This document shows, piece after piece, positions 1-8,260 of a stretch of DNA of 50,620 bases. A program made the position numbers and the translations under genes. Below the pieces are notes generated by a model. The model saw only the letters and a program-made list of their open reading frames with translations, made no database searches and had not been told where the DNA came from. Every line of letters starts with the position of its first letter. Position 1 is the first letter of the stretch. This DNA comes from Patulibacter sp052039575 (GTDB lineage: Bacteria; Actinomycetota; Thermoleophilia; Solirubrobacterales; Solirubrobacteraceae): contig JBQGEK010000369.1 of the NCBI GenBank assembly GCA_052039575.1, forward strand, positions 1 to 50,620. The letters are read 5' to 3'.

Positions 1-7
1 GCCGAAG

Positions 8-955
8 ATGGCTCGCCCACCCCAGCGCAACCGCTCCCTGATGCCGCTGATCGTGGTGTTGACGGTGGCCCTGGCCGGCAGCCTGGTCGCCTTCGCGGCG
101 TCCCGATCGAGCGGGGACGCCGAGCCACCACCCCAGGCCGCCGATGCGCCGGCCACGACCGGCGCTCGCACCGCCGAGGCCGAGCCGGTGGACGCCCCGC
201 GGTCCGAGGACGACGAGGCTGCGCGACAGGTCGCGGCGCGAGCCGCCGAGCGCGAGCGCTGGCCGGTCCACGGAAGCGCTGCCACCCGGGCCCGAGTCCC
301 GATCCTGATGTACCACGTGATCGGCAACGCGCCGGCCGGCACGACCTATCCGGACCTGTGGGTCGCGCCCGACCGGTTCGCGGCCCAGGTCGACGCGCTC
401 CGCGCCGCCGGCTTCACCGCGGTCACGATGGAGGAGCTGTGGTCCGCCTGGCACGACGACGGGCGGCTGCCCGAGCGGCCGGTGGTGCTGAGCTTCGACG
501 ACGGCGACATCACCCACGCGATGAACGCCGCCCCGGTGCTGCTGAAGGCCGGCTGGCCCGGCGTGCTCAACCTGACCGTGCAGAACCTCGGCGAGCGCGG
601 TCTGCCGATGTGGGGCGCGCGGCGCTTGATCCGCCAGGGCTGGGAGATCGGGTCGCATACCGTCAGCCACCCGGACATCACCACGCTCGACGACGCGGGG
701 TTCGCCCGCGAGCTGCGCGAATCCAAGCGCCGGATCAAGCAGCGGCTGGGGGTCGATGCGCGGTTCTTCTGCTACCCGGCCGGCAAGAGCGACGCGCGCT
801 CACGGGCCGCGGTCGCCGCCGCCGGTTACGTCGGCGCGACCACCGTCGAACCCGGGCTGGCCGCCCGCTCGGACGACCCATACCTGCTGCCCCGGGTCCG
901 GGTCAACCCGGGCACCACGCCGTCGGAGCTGGTCCGCTTGGCGCGCGGGTCCTGA
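8..955 (+). CDS. Membrane-anchored polysaccharide deacetylase
   Basis: Predicted carbohydrate esterase family 4 (NodB-fold) enzyme that removes N-acetyl groups from an extracellular or cell-wall polysaccharide. It has 315 residues. An uncleaved signal anchor lies at about residues 11-31, followed by an acidic, alanine/proline-rich linker to about residue 90. The catalytic domain shows SFDDGD (162-167, catalytic and metal Asp), a GSHTVSHPD metal-binding histidine motif (215-223) and FCYPAGK (254-260). Substrate cannot be told from sequence. Only seven bases precede the ATG and no in-frame stop is visible there, so the true start could lie outside the window. It faces thrC convergently. Confidence 0.85.
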   Translation: MARPPQRNRSLMPLIVVLTVALAGSLVAFAASRSSGDAEPPPQAADAPATTGARTAEAEPVDAPRSEDDEAARQVAARAAERERWPVHGSAATRARVPILMYHVIGNAPAGTTYPDLWVAPDRFAAQVDALRAAGFTAVTMEELWSAWHDDGRLPERPVVLSFDDGDITHAMNAAPVLLKAGWPGVLNLTVQNLGERGLPMWGARRLIRQGWEIGSHTVSHPDITTLDDAGFARELRESKRRIKQRLGVDARFFCYPAGKSDARSRAAVAAAGYVGATTVEPGLAARSDDPYLLPRVRVNPGTTPSELVRLARGS

Positions 956-1062
956 CTTCGCCTCACGCGCCTGCCGCCCGGAGCACGGACCTTGGCGACT
1001 TCGCTCCGACTATCGGAACGACCTCGCCACGCCGGACGTCGACGCCGGCGGCGCGGTCCTCC

Positions 1063-2217
1063 TCAGCCGAGCAGGATCTTCTCGAGCGCCGAGAGGGTGG
1101 GCGCGCAGGGGATCACCGGGGTCGACTCGTCCATCGCGGTCTGCGGGTCCTTCAGGCCGTGACCGGTCAGGACGCAGACGATCTTCTCGGGGTCACCGCC
1201 GGGCGTGATCCCGGCGCCGTGCTTGAGCAGTCCCGCGACCGACGTCGCCGACGCGGGCTCGCAGAACACGCCCTCCTCGCGGGCGAGGAACCGGTAGGCG
1301 TCGAGGATCTCCTCGTCGGTGACGTCCGCGACCGATCCACCGGATCCGGTCATCGCCGTCATCGCTTCCTCCCAGCGGGCCGGGTTGCCGATCCGGATCG
1401 CCGAGGCGACGGTCTCGGGCGAGGCGACGGCCTCCCCGCGGACCAGCGGGTTGGCGCCCCGGGCCTGGAAGCCGACCATCCGCGGCAGCTTGACGCCCGA
1501 GTCCTCCGCATGCAGCTCGCGGAAGCCCTTCCAGTAGGCGGTGATGTTGCCGGCGTTCCCGACGGGGATGCAGAGCGCGTCGAGCTGGCCCTCGAGGTCC
1601 TCCTGGATCTCGAAGGCCGCGCACTTCTGGCCCTCGATCCGGAAGTCGTTGACCGAGTTGACCAGCGCGATCGGGTGGGCGTCGGCGATCTGGCGGACCA
1701 GCCGCAGCGCCTCGTCGAAGTTCCCGCGGAGGGCGATCACCTCGGCGCCGTGCATCAGCGCCTGGGCCAGTTTGCCCGCGGCGATCTTGCCGTCGGGCAC
1801 GAGCACGACGCCACGGATCCCGGCGCGGGCGGCGTAGGCGGCGAGCGCCGCCGCGGTGTTGCCGGTCGACGCGCAGATCACGGCCTCGGCACCCTCCCGG
1901 ACGGCGGCCGAGACCGCGCAGGTCATCCCGCGGTCCTTGAACGAGCCCGTCGGGTTGAGCCCCTCGTACTTCAGGTAGACATCCGCCCCCACCCGCTCGC
2001 TCAGCCGCGGGGCGTGGATCAGCGGTGTCGAGCCCTCGTTGAGGCTGACGATCGGGTCGCCCGGCGCGAACGGCAGCCGGTCGATGTACCGCTCGATCAG
2101 CCCCATCCGGCGGATCGAGTCGGTGCCGCGCAGCCGATGGCCGCCGTCGGCGGCCGCGTCGGTGCCGCGTCCGCTCGGCGGGGCCAGGCGTGCGTCGGTG
2201 CTCGCGGAACCGGTCAT
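1063..2217 (-). CDS. thrC: Threonine synthase
   Basis: PLP enzyme converting O-phospho-L-homoserine to L-threonine, the last step of threonine synthesis. The PLP lysine lies in NPTGSFKDRG (about K94), and a glycine-rich phosphate loop CASTGNTAAALAAYAA follows. Length (384) is slightly above the usual 350-360 because of a 37-residue low-complexity N-terminus. The chosen ATG overlaps the hom stop as ATGA, which favours translational coupling. An internal ATG at 2106 (MGLIERYIDRLP) matches the usual family start and is the main alternative. Last gene of the lysA-hom-thrC operon. Confidence 0.95.
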   Translation of the reverse strand: MTGSASTDARLAPPSGRGTDAAADGGHRLRGTDSIRRMGLIERYIDRLPFAPGDPIVSLNEGSTPLIHAPRLSERVGADVYLKYEGLNPTGSFKDRGMTCAVSAAVREGAEAVICASTGNTAAALAAYAARAGIRGVVLVPDGKIAAGKLAQALMHGAEVIALRGNFDEALRLVRQIADAHPIALVNSVNDFRIEGQKCAAFEIQEDLEGQLDALCIPVGNAGNITAYWKGFRELHAEDSGVKLPRMVGFQARGANPLVRGEAVASPETVASAIRIGNPARWEEAMTAMTGSGGSVADVTDEEILDAYRFLAREEGVFCEPASATSVAGLLKHGAGITPGGDPEKIVCVLTGHGLKDPQTAMDESTPVIPCAPTLSALEKILLG

Positions 2218-3491
2218 ACGGAGAACTCCTCGTCGATCACGCGGATCGCGCGCGGCGGCGCGGTCACGAAGTCCTTGGCGGCGATCATCTGGACCGCGCC
2301 GTAGAAGCGGGACTCGAGCACCGGGTGGACCACGAGCACCAGCCGGGACTGGCCCGTACCGGTGGGGGGCGCCGTCGCGTGGGTCTGCTCGGAGCGCACG
2401 CCCTTCTGGACGACGCTCTTGACCGAGACGCCCTGCAGGCCGAGAACCTGGGCGATCTGCGCCAGCACCCCGGGGCGGTCGGCGACCTCGACGTGCAGGT
2501 AGAAGCTCGACACGACGTCGTCGACGAAGCCCAGGCGGTGCTGGGTCGGCGGGGTCTGCGCCGGCGGGATCATCGCGCTGATCACGTCGCCGATCACGGC
2601 GGTCGCGGTCTGCGGGCCGCCGGCGCCGGGGCCGGAGAGCGTGATCTCGGTGATCGCCGGGGACTCGATGGTGACCGCGTTGAACGACCCTTCGACCGCG
2701 GCCAGCGGGTGTCCCTTGTAGAGGAACGCCGGGTGGACGCGGACCGACAGCTTGCCGTCGAGCCGCTCCGCGGACCCGATCAGCCGCAGCGAGAGGCCGA
2801 GGTCGCGGGCGTACTCGATGTCCTCGCCGGTCAGGTGCTCGATCCCCTCGTACGGCACGTCGGAGAGGTGGACCGGGGTGTCGAAGGCGAGCCGCGCCAG
2901 GATCGCCATCTTGGCGGCGGCGTCCTTGCCGGTCACGTCGTCGGTCGGGTCGGCCTCGGCGTAGCCGAGCCGTTGGGCGTCGGCCAGCGCCGCGTCGTAC
3001 GACGCGCCGGTCGCCGCCATCTGGGTGAGGATGTAGTTGGTGGTGCCGTTGACGATCCCGTGCAACCGCTCGACGTGCTGCCCGGTCAGCGATTCCTGGA
3101 GCACGCGGATCACGGGGACCACGCCGGCGACGGCCGCTTCGAACCGCAGCTGGACGCGGTTCTCGCGGGCGACGCGCCAGAGCTCCTCGCCGTGCTCGGC
3201 GAGCAGCTGCTTGTTGGCGGTGACGACGTGCTTGCCGGCGCCGAGCGCACGCAGCACGTAGTCGCGTGCGGCGTCGGTGCCGCCCATCACCTCGACGATC
3301 AGGTCGCTCGAGGCGAGGATCTCGTCGAAGTCGCCGCGACTCCGGGTCAGCACCCCGGAGATCTCGGGGCGCAACCCCGTGACGTGGGCAATCGCGTCGG
3401 CGCTCTCGGGAAGCAGGTCGGCGACCGAGGAACCTACGGTGCCGTGCCCGAGCAGACCGACGCGGAACGGGGCAGAGTCGTCCGTCGTCAT
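2214..3491 (-). CDS. hom: Homoserine dehydrogenase
   Basis: NAD(P)-dependent reduction of aspartate semialdehyde to homoserine, the branch point to threonine and methionine. N-terminal Rossmann motif GLLGHGTVG, the family segment GIVNGTTNYIL, the catalytic region YAEADPTDDVTGKDAAAK, and a C-terminal ACT domain (VADRPGVLAQIAQVLG) of the kind that mediates threonine feedback. Start chosen at ATG 3491 (MTTDDSAPFRV) because the Rossmann strand begins soon after. An in-frame GTG at 3533 would add 14 residues and has a GAGGG about ten bases upstream, so it cannot be excluded. Lies between lysA and thrC on the same strand. Confidence 0.95.
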   Translation of the reverse strand: MTTDDSAPFRVGLLGHGTVGSSVADLLPESADAIAHVTGLRPEISGVLTRSRGDFDEILASSDLIVEVMGGTDAARDYVLRALGAGKHVVTANKQLLAEHGEELWRVARENRVQLRFEAAVAGVVPVIRVLQESLTGQHVERLHGIVNGTTNYILTQMAATGASYDAALADAQRLGYAEADPTDDVTGKDAAAKMAILARLAFDTPVHLSDVPYEGIEHLTGEDIEYARDLGLSLRLIGSAERLDGKLSVRVHPAFLYKGHPLAAVEGSFNAVTIESPAITEITLSGPGAGGPQTATAVIGDVISAMIPPAQTPPTQHRLGFVDDVVSSFYLHVEVADRPGVLAQIAQVLGLQGVSVKSVVQKGVRSEQTHATAPPTGTGQSRLVLVVHPVLESRFYGAVQMIAAKDFVTAPPRAIRVIDEEFSV

Positions 3492-3578
3492 CGGACCCGC
3501 ATCATCGCATCCAGCGGCGCTTTCCGTTGTCACCGCCGCAGGACCCTCGGCTTCGTATCAGCCGTGTCCGACCGCGAC

Positions 3579-4895
3579 TCAGTCGATGTCCCGAGCCCAC
3601 AGCTCGTCGATCCGCTCGCGGCGCACGACCTCGCGTGCCGCGCCGCCGCCGACGAAGACCACGGGCGGCCGCGGGACGCCGTTGTAGGTGTTCGCCATCG
3701 CGTAGCCGTAGGCCCCCGTGACGGGGGTCACGACGACGTCCCCCACGCGCGGACTGGCGAGCCGGGCGCCGCGCACGATCACGTCGCTGGACTCGCAGTG
3801 CATGCCGGTCAGGTTGGCGACGACCAGTTCGGCGGGGTGGGCGGGATCCTGTGTCCCGACGACCGTGCCGTCCGGCGCGAGCATCCGGTCGACGATCTGG
3901 GCCTCGTAGACGGCGTCGTAGAGCATCGGGCGCAGGTTGTCGGCCATCCCGCCGTCGATCCCGACCCAGGTCGACACGTTGCGCTTGACCGTCTGAACCG
4001 TGTAGAGCGTGACTCCGGCGCGACCGACGATCGAGCGCCCCGGCTCGTCCGAGATCCGCACCCGATCGCCGATCAGCTCGCGCACCGCCGCGACCTTCTC
4101 CGCCGCGTAGGCGTCGACCGACGGCAGCCGCTCGACCTGGTCCGCGGTGTAGGCGACACCGAGCCCTCCCCCGAGGTTGAGCTCCTCGATCCCGTCCATC
4201 AGCGGCGCGACCGCGGCGACCGCGCGACGGAAGACGCCGAGCTCCAGCAGCTGCGACCCGATGTGGAAGTGCAGGCCCTCGAGCCGCAGCGACGACTCAC
4301 GCCGGATCCGGTCGATCGCCACGCGGGTGTCGTCGACGCCAAGCCCGAACTTCGAGTTCGCCTGGCCGGTCGAGATCCCGTCGTGGGTCTCGCCGCGGAC
4401 GTCGGGGGTGACACGGATCGCGACCGCCTGGACCCGCCCGCGATCGGCGGCGACCCGGGCCAGCCGGCCGATCTCGTCGAAGCCGTCGACCACGACCTGC
4501 CGCACTCCGGCGTCGACCGCCGCGGCGAGGTCGGCCTCGGACTTGGCGTTGCCGTGGACGTGGATCCGCTCGGGCGCGAATCCGGCGTGGAGCGCGATCG
4601 CCAGCTCGCCGCGCGAGGCGACGTCGCAACCCAGCCCCTCGGACTCGATCACCCGCAGGACCGCGGTACACGGGCAGGCCTTCGACGCGAACGAGACATG
4701 CGCGCCCGGCGCGTGGCGGTCGAACGCCTGGCGGTAGGCGCGGGCCTGCGCGCGCAGGTCCTCCTCGACCACGACATAGGCCGGCGTGCCGAACCGCTCC
4801 GCCAGCTCACGGGCATCGCACCCGCCGAGCAGCAGCCGCCCGTCCTCGCTCAGCGCGGACCCACGGGGATAGACGGCGAGCACGTCGGCAGTCAT
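3579..4895 (-). CDS. lysA: Diaminopimelate decarboxylase
   Basis: PLP fold-III decarboxylase making L-lysine from meso-diaminopimelate. Shows the PLP lysine in SFASKACP (about K72), the glycine-rich LNLGGGLGV phosphate loop, EPGRSIVGRAG and the active-site cysteine of GMHCESSDV near the C-terminus. At 438 residues it is full length. First gene of the leftward lysA-hom-thrC group, so the last lysine step is co-located with two threonine-branch enzymes of the same aspartate family. No obvious Shine-Dalgarno precedes the ATG. Confidence 0.95.
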   Translation of the reverse strand: MTADVLAVYPRGSALSEDGRLLLGGCDARELAERFGTPAYVVVEEDLRAQARAYRQAFDRHAPGAHVSFASKACPCTAVLRVIESEGLGCDVASRGELAIALHAGFAPERIHVHGNAKSEADLAAAVDAGVRQVVVDGFDEIGRLARVAADRGRVQAVAIRVTPDVRGETHDGISTGQANSKFGLGVDDTRVAIDRIRRESSLRLEGLHFHIGSQLLELGVFRRAVAAVAPLMDGIEELNLGGGLGVAYTADQVERLPSVDAYAAEKVAAVRELIGDRVRISDEPGRSIVGRAGVTLYTVQTVKRNVSTWVGIDGGMADNLRPMLYDAVYEAQIVDRMLAPDGTVVGTQDPAHPAELVVANLTGMHCESSDVIVRGARLASPRVGDVVVTPVTGAYGYAMANTYNGVPRPPVVFVGGGAAREVVRRERIDELWARDID

Positions 4896-4931
4896 CGGCC
4901 GGGATGATGCCAGCGGCCGACCGCCGGGCGA

Positions 4932-6158
4932 CTACAGGTAGCCCATCGGGTCGCGCTGGACGCCGTTCACCCGGGTCTCGAAGTGGATGTGCGGGCCGGT
5001 GCTGTTGCCGGTGTTGCCGCTGGCGGCGATCACCTGGCCCTTGCTGACCCGCTGGCCGACGCTCACGCCGTTGCGCGAGTTGTGGGCGTAGCAGGTCGAG
5101 AACCCACCGCCGTGGTTGATGCAGATGTAGTTGCCGTAGCCGCCGACCCAGCCGGAGATCGCCACGGTCCCGTCGTCGGCCGCGTGGACCGGGGTGCCGG
5201 TCGGCACGCCGAGGTCGATCCCGCCGTGCAGGCGGCCCCAGCGCATGCCGAACGGCGACGTCAGCGGACCGTTCGCCGGCCAGACCAGGTTGCCGCTGCC
5301 CTGGCGCACCGCGCCACCCGCCGGCATGCCGTTCAGCTTGGCCTGGATCTTCGACTGCTCCTTCTCCAGACCCTTGAGGTGCGTCTCGAGCTCCTTGCGG
5401 TCGACGCGGACCTGGCGCAGCAGCCGGTTGCGGCCCTTGCGGGCCTCCGAGATCGTGCCCCGGGCGCTGACCAGTCGGCCCTTGACCTGGGCGATCTCGT
5501 CGCGCCGGGTCTCGATCCGCTCGTTGGTCCGCCGCTGACTGACCTCGAGCTTCTCGAGTCGAGCCTCGGTCTCCACCGCCTCGACCCGAGCGGCCTTGAC
5601 CTCGGTGACGATCCGCTTGTCCTGCTGACCGATCCGGTTGAGGAACTCGCCGCGCTCGAGCAGGTCGGCGAAGCCCTTGCTGTTGACGACCACCGACACG
5701 ATGCTGGGCTTGTCCGCCTGGTACAGCTCGACGAGCCGGGCGGAGAGCACTTCGCGGGACTCCTCGAGCTTGGCGCGGAGGCGGACCAGCCGCTTCCGCT
5801 CGGAGCGGAGGTCGCCCTGGGTCTTGCCGAGCCGCTGCTCGCTGGTGTCCAGGTCCGACTGGACCGCGTCCTGGCGCTGCTGCAGGCGGTCGATCCGCGG
5901 CTGCAGCTCGGCGATTCGCTCGGAGTAGCCCTGGACGTCGCGGTGGAGCTTGCGCTCGCGGCTACGACGCTGGTCGAGCTTGCCCTTCGTGCTGCCGATC
6001 TTGTTCTGCAGCTGGTTCAGCTCACGCTGCGTGTTTGCCTCCGCGGTCGGGGTCGACCCGAACGGAACGCCACCGATCGCGAGACCGACCACCACCAGGA
6101 CGGCGAGGCCCAACGCGAGCAGCGTCGAGGACGGACGAGTACGGCGGCACCGAGACAC
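4932..6158 (-). CDS. Secreted coiled-coil M23 peptidase (EnvC/NlpD type)
   Basis: Peptidoglycan endopeptidase or amidase activator acting outside the membrane. From GTG 6158 the protein begins with a classical Sec signal peptide (SRCRRTR, hydrophobic SSTLLALGLAVLVVVGLAIG, cleavage near TAEA). Two long heptad-rich coiled coils cover about residues 45-270, and a C-terminal M23 (LytM) domain has LHGGIDLG and GPHIHFE zinc-ligand motifs. The reading frame continues upstream to 6326, but that extension is arginine-rich and precedes the signal peptide, so GTG 6158 is preferred. A TACCGT hexamer lies nine bases before it. A structured leader is described separately. Confidence 0.9.
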   Translation of the reverse strand: MSRCRRTRPSSTLLALGLAVLVVVGLAIGGVPFGSTPTAEANTQRELNQLQNKIGSTKGKLDQRRSRERKLHRDVQGYSERIAELQPRIDRLQQRQDAVQSDLDTSEQRLGKTQGDLRSERKRLVRLRAKLEESREVLSARLVELYQADKPSIVSVVVNSKGFADLLERGEFLNRIGQQDKRIVTEVKAARVEAVETEARLEKLEVSQRRTNERIETRRDEIAQVKGRLVSARGTISEARKGRNRLLRQVRVDRKELETHLKGLEKEQSKIQAKLNGMPAGGAVRQGSGNLVWPANGPLTSPFGMRWGRLHGGIDLGVPTGTPVHAADDGTVAISGWVGGYGNYICINHGGGFSTCYAHNSRNGVSVGQRVSKGQVIAASGNTGNSTGPHIHFETRVNGVQRDPMGYL

Positions 6159-6332
6159 GGATCGCCAACGGTACGGACGGTCCCCCGCGCTGACCAGCCG
6201 TGCAAGCCGGTTTGCGACCCCGATTCCGCGGCGCTCCCCCACGAGCATCGCCGTCGCCGCTCGATGATCTAAACCCCGCATAAGAGCGGGGATTTCGTCG
6301 CCGAACGCGCGAGGGTGTGAGACCATACGTCC
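6159..6332 (-). promoter_or_regulatory. Divergent leader of M23 peptidase and htpX, with hairpin
   Basis: 174-base divergent region. On the minus strand TATGGT (6322-6327) is a -10 candidate. Just downstream CCCCGC-6-GCGGGG (6274-6291) is followed by TTTAGAT, like a short intrinsic terminator or attenuator about 115 bases before the M23 start. The rest is GC-rich with several possible short stems. The conserved core of the c-di-AMP riboswitch (GTCAGCTAACC) is absent. Confidence 0.4.
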
Positions 6333-7244
6333 ATGTCGCGTGGCGCATCGTTCGGGAAAGACTCCGGCCTACAGGCTCGAATGGTCGGGACGCTATTCGC
6401 GCTCGGCCTGCTCTACGTCGTCTTCGCTGCGGTACTCATGGCCGCGCTCCAAGGCAGCGCCGGTCTCGTGATCACGATCTGCCTGGCGCTGCTGCTGTTC
6501 CAGTTCTTCACCGCCGACAAGATCGCGTTGCGGTCGATGCATGCGCACAAGGTCACGCCGGAGCAGGCGCCCGAGCTGCACGCGATGATCGACCGGCTCT
6601 GCCTGCAGGCCGACCTGCCGAAGCCGAACGTCGCGATCGCCGACGACCGCATGCCGAACGCCTTCGCCGTCGGCCGCTCGCAGAAGAACGCCACCGTCTG
6701 CGTCACCACCGGCTTGCTCGATCTGCTGCCGCCGGCCGAGCTGGAGGGCGTCCTCGCGCACGAGCTCGCCCACGTCGCCCACCGGGACGTGCTGGTGATG
6801 ACGATCGCCAGCTTCTTCGCCTCGCTTGCCGCGATGATCATGCAGAACGCGATCTGGTTCGGCGGCGGCCGCGACAACCGCGACAGCGGCCCGAGCCTGC
6901 TCGTCGTGATCGCCGTCTCGGCTGCGGTCTACGCGATCAGCTTCATGCTCCTGCGGGCGCTCTCGCGGTACCGCGAGTACGCGGCCGACCGCGGCGCGGT
7001 GATCGTCACCGGTCGCCCGAGCGCCCTGGCCTCCGCGCTCGTTCGGATCCAGGACGGGATCAGCCGCACCCCCGACCAGGACCTGCGTGCGGTCGGTGCC
7101 TCGGCCGCGTTCTACATCGTGCCGCCGAAGGTCAAGAACAGCATCTCCGCCGTCTTCTCGACGCACCCGCCGACCGAGAAGCGGATCGCAGCGCTGCAGA
7201 CGATCGAGGCGCAGCTCCAGAGCGGTCAGACGACCTCGCGCTGA
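6333..7244 (+). CDS. htpX: HtpX-like M48 membrane metalloprotease
   Basis: Integral-membrane zinc protease of the M48B family, a membrane-protein quality-control enzyme. Two N-terminal membrane helices (about residues 17-60), the zinc motif HELAH (143-147) with a downstream Glu in YREYAADRGAV, and two further helices between them. 303 residues is the normal size. It is followed five bases later by pspAB, and the pspA-pspAA pair faces it, so envelope stress is the likely context. The start ATG has no good Shine-Dalgarno. Confidence 0.93.
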   Translation: MSRGASFGKDSGLQARMVGTLFALGLLYVVFAAVLMAALQGSAGLVITICLALLLFQFFTADKIALRSMHAHKVTPEQAPELHAMIDRLCLQADLPKPNVAIADDRMPNAFAVGRSQKNATVCVTTGLLDLLPPAELEGVLAHELAHVAHRDVLVMTIASFFASLAAMIMQNAIWFGGGRDNRDSGPSLLVVIAVSAAVYAISFMLLRALSRYREYAADRGAVIVTGRPSALASALVRIQDGISRTPDQDLRAVGASAAFYIVPPKVKNSISAVFSTHPPTEKRIAALQTIEAQLQSGQTTSR

Positions 7245-7249
7245 TCGAC

Positions 7250-7840
7250 ATGGGCTTCCTCGACACGCTCTTCGGGCGAACCAAGACCGTCAAGCAGGTG
7301 CGTCCGGACCGGCTGTTCGCCATGACGACCGCCGCGATCGACCTGGAGACCGCGCAGGGCATCGTCACCACCGGCGAAGCCGCGATCGTCTTCCAGCCCC
7401 TGGCGACGGGCGACTTCACCCAGATCGCCGACGACGTCGAGTCGCTGCTGAAGAGCACCGGAGCCGACACCGGCACCACGGTCGAGCGCCGCGACGACGA
7501 CTACGGCTATCGCTGGATGGTCCTCCAGGACGGCGATATCGACGACCAGGTCACCGGGATCAACGCGGTGATGGAGTCGCTCGAGGCGGGCGGGTACGCC
7601 GACCGCGTGCTCTGTGCCGTGTTCGCGCTGCGCGAGCAGGCGAGCGGTCAGATCCTGCACCTGGTCTACCTGGCCAAGCGCGGTACGTGGTACCCGTTCG
7701 TGCCGTTCCCCGGCAAGGTCAAGGAGCGCAACCGGGAGCGCGAGCTGCAGCTGCGGGCGATCTTGACCCCGATGATGCCGCTCGAGGAGAGCATGGACCG
7801 CTGGTACCCCCTGTGGGGTGCCCCGCTCGGCGAGCGCTGA
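7250..7840 (+). CDS. pspAB: PspA-associated protein PspAB
   Basis: Soluble 196-residue protein matching the PspAB family known from comparative genomics of phage-shock-protein systems. Characteristic features are the N-terminal GFLDTLFGRTKTVK, the central YGYRWMVLQD, LVYLAKRGTWYPFVPFPG and the C-terminal MDRWYPLWGAP. Biochemical role unknown. The ATG lies five bases after the htpX stop, so the two are almost certainly co-transcribed and coupled. It converges on pspAA. This gene order (htpX-pspAB beside pspA-pspAA) ties the protease to the PspA membrane-stress response. Confidence 0.85.
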   Translation: MGFLDTLFGRTKTVKQVRPDRLFAMTTAAIDLETAQGIVTTGEAAIVFQPLATGDFTQIADDVESLLKSTGADTGTTVERRDDDYGYRWMVLQDGDIDDQVTGINAVMESLEAGGYADRVLCAVFALREQASGQILHLVYLAKRGTWYPFVPFPGKVKERNRERELQLRAILTPMMPLEESMDRWYPLWGAPLGER

Positions 7841-7849
7841 GCGGCACCG

Positions 7850-7872
7850 GGTCGGCCCCTGTGGGGGCGACC
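7850..7872 (+). terminator. Hairpin after pspAB
   Basis: Ten-position stem (GGTCG and CCCC arms with one G-G mismatch, loop TGT) nine bases after the pspAB stop. No T-run follows, so it may act only as a 3'-end stabiliser. Confidence 0.4.
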
Positions 7873-7923
7873 GCGCGTCATCGGCCACGCCGCGTCGAGC
7901 GGCGCGTCCGTCCCCGCCACGGT

Positions 7924-7950
7924 GGGGAGCCCGGGTCGGCGGCGCTCCCC
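7924..7950 (-). terminator. Hairpin after pspAA
   Basis: GGGGAGC and GCTCCCC arms around a 13-base loop, 19 bases past the pspAA stop on the minus strand. No U-tract. It lies in the convergent gap between pspAB and pspAA. Confidence 0.35.
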
Positions 7951-7969
7951 TCCGTGACGCCCTACGGTC

Positions 7970-8260
7970 CTACGCGTCGGCGGGGTCGGGCACCAGCCCG
8001 TCCCCGGTGAACTCCTGCGCCGCCTCGGCGAAGCTGAAGTCGTCAGCCGGAAGCAGCACGTCGCTGCCGAGCAGCTCGTCGTCCTCGACGGGGACGCCGT
8101 GCTCGCGAACGAACGCGAGCAGCGCGTCGAACTGCGTCCGGTACGCCTGCTCGTCCCCCGCGTCGACGGCCGCCACCACGGCGTCGTCGATCACGTTGAG
8201 CGGCTCGTAGTGGTGCTCGGCCAGCCGGTACTGCCGGTCGTTGAAGATCCGGACGATCAC
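7970..8260 (-). CDS. pspAA: PspA-associated protein PspAA
   Basis: 96-residue acidic protein of the PspAA family. Start MIVRIFNDRQYRL, then DAVVAAVDAGDEQAY and the closing segment LLPADDFSFAEAAQEF all fit that family. Its ATG overlaps the pspA stop (ATGA at 8257-8260), so translation is coupled to pspA. Known in comparative genomics as a PspA partner; no enzymatic motif is visible. Probably modulates PspA assembly or its link to the membrane (inference). Confidence 0.87.
   Translation of the reverse strand: MIVRIFNDRQYRLAEHHYEPLNVIDDAVVAAVDAGDEQAYRTQFDALLAFVREHGVPVEDDELLGSDVLLPADDFSFAEAAQEFTGDGLVPDPADA

Noticed and set aside
1030..1050. CGCCGG/CCGGCG hairpin after thrC
   Set aside because: Six-base stem in very GC-rich DNA without a T-run; not enough to call a terminator.
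358..2304. 648-codon plus-strand open frame across thrC
   Set aside because: Antisense shadow of thrC with Arg/Ala-rich translation typical of GC-rich DNA. The same applies to the very long plus-strand frames over hom, cysS and clpC.
6159..6270. Second c-di-AMP riboswitch before the M23 peptidase
   Set aside because: GGGGTCGCAAACC and GTCAGC fragments resemble parts of ydaO-yuaA, but the GCTAACC core and the expected order are missing. Rfam RF00379 scan would decide.
6161..6326. N-terminal extension of the M23 peptidase
   Set aside because: It places 56 Arg-rich residues before a complete signal peptide; GTG 6158 gives a normal one.
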